Source of the DNA: Sphaeroforma sirkka
Lineage: Eukaryota > Opisthokonta > Ichthyosporea > Ichthyophonida
DNA: 64,000 bases
Direction: 5' to 3'
Assembly (NCBI GenBank): GCA_001586965.3
Contig: LUCW03000005.1
Location: 441,501-505,500 of the forward strand
The notes below the pieces were generated by a model. The model ran no database searches. It was not told the origin of the DNA and was given only the letters and a program-made list of their open reading frames with translations. Below, piece by piece: positions 63,953 through 64,000 of this stretch; position 1 is the first letter of the stretch; every line of letters starts with the position of its first letter. A program made the translations under genes and the position numbers.

Positions 63953-64000
<48 letters not shown>
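63953..64000. repeat. (GT)n microsatellite at window end
   Basis: Pure GT dinucleotide repeat of about 48 bases, cut by the end of the window. It lies directly upstream of the GNAT start codon. Whether it is a genome end or a contig break cannot be decided. Confidence 0.95.

Noticed and set aside
63953-64000. (GT)n run as a telomere or genome end
   Set aside because: It is cut by the window edge and simple GT microsatellites are common; nothing shows an end.
1-64000. Bacterial chromosome or phage origin because of the IS4-type transposase
   Set aside because: Spliceosomal introns, D5, VLTF2, VLTF3, RPB10 and A16/G9-like genes point to a eukaryotic large DNA virus.

Overview
The window is part of a large double-stranded DNA virus genome, almost certainly Nucleocytoviricota, either as a free virus or as a large integrated copy. 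The evidence is a set of family-typical genes: a D5-like primase/SF3 helicase, ribonucleotide reductase large subunit, VLTF3-like and VLTF2/A1L-like late transcription factors, an RPB10-like RNA polymerase subunit, a viral thioredoxin-fold protein, and a Cys-rich membrane protein resembling the poxvirus A16/G9/J5 entry-fusion family. Genes are close-packed on both strands and mostly GC-rich. Several share a TATA box about 30 nt before a TCACTTyTACACT-like element. Two core genes (D5, RNR) carry short spliceosomal introns, so at least part of transcription passes through a eukaryotic nucleus. I cannot place the virus in a named family. The cell-wall-type enzymes suggest a walled or polysaccharide-coated host such as an alga, oomycete or fungus (inference).

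Layout: 1-4.8 kb, membrane-anchored DUF4832-like protein and the D5 gene; 5-9.6 kb, minisatellites around a Zn-repeat/nuclease protein and an MSV199/GIY-YIG protein; 9.7-16.3 kb, small winged-helix protein, GT2-TPR glycosyltransferase, structural-type ORFs, nuclease, ART-fold protein, GH114-like protein and CAP protein; 16.3-21.7 kb, palindromic repeats, second GIY-YIG protein, MULE-type transposase, LRR protein; 21.7-26.7 kb, transposon copy 1; 26.7-30.2 kb, membrane protein, VLTF3, RPB10, thioredoxin; 30.3-34.9 kb, two large minisatellites flanking a probable ssDNA-binding protein; 34.9-39.6 kb, VLTF2-like, RNR, membrane protein, F-box/LRR-like protein; 40-49.3 kb, third GIY-YIG protein, long helical protein, repeats, partial GIY-YIG and MSV199 derivatives, dioxygenase-like protein, pectate lyase; 49.3-55 kb, a second ART-like gene and transposon copy 2 (inverted); 55-64 kb, helical protein, tRNA-Gly, entry-fusion-like protein, kinase, second DUF4832-like protein, polysaccharide-lyase-like protein and GNAT.

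The most striking item is a 4.95-kb transposon present twice in inverted orientation. It pairs a bacterial-type IS4 DDE transposase (D, D and YREK motifs; 16-bp imperfect inverted ends; 9-bp target duplications ATCGTGTTT and AAATAAATG) with a very large Fanzor/TnpB-like protein that adds an N-terminal domain and a Cys/His zinc-finger block to a RuvC/zinc-ribbon nuclease end. This is a candidate IS4-Fanzor system, possibly RNA-guided, moving within a giant virus.

Many small differences between the two copies, and the interruptions in several GC-rich genes, lie in or near homopolymers, so some apparent breaks may be assembly errors.
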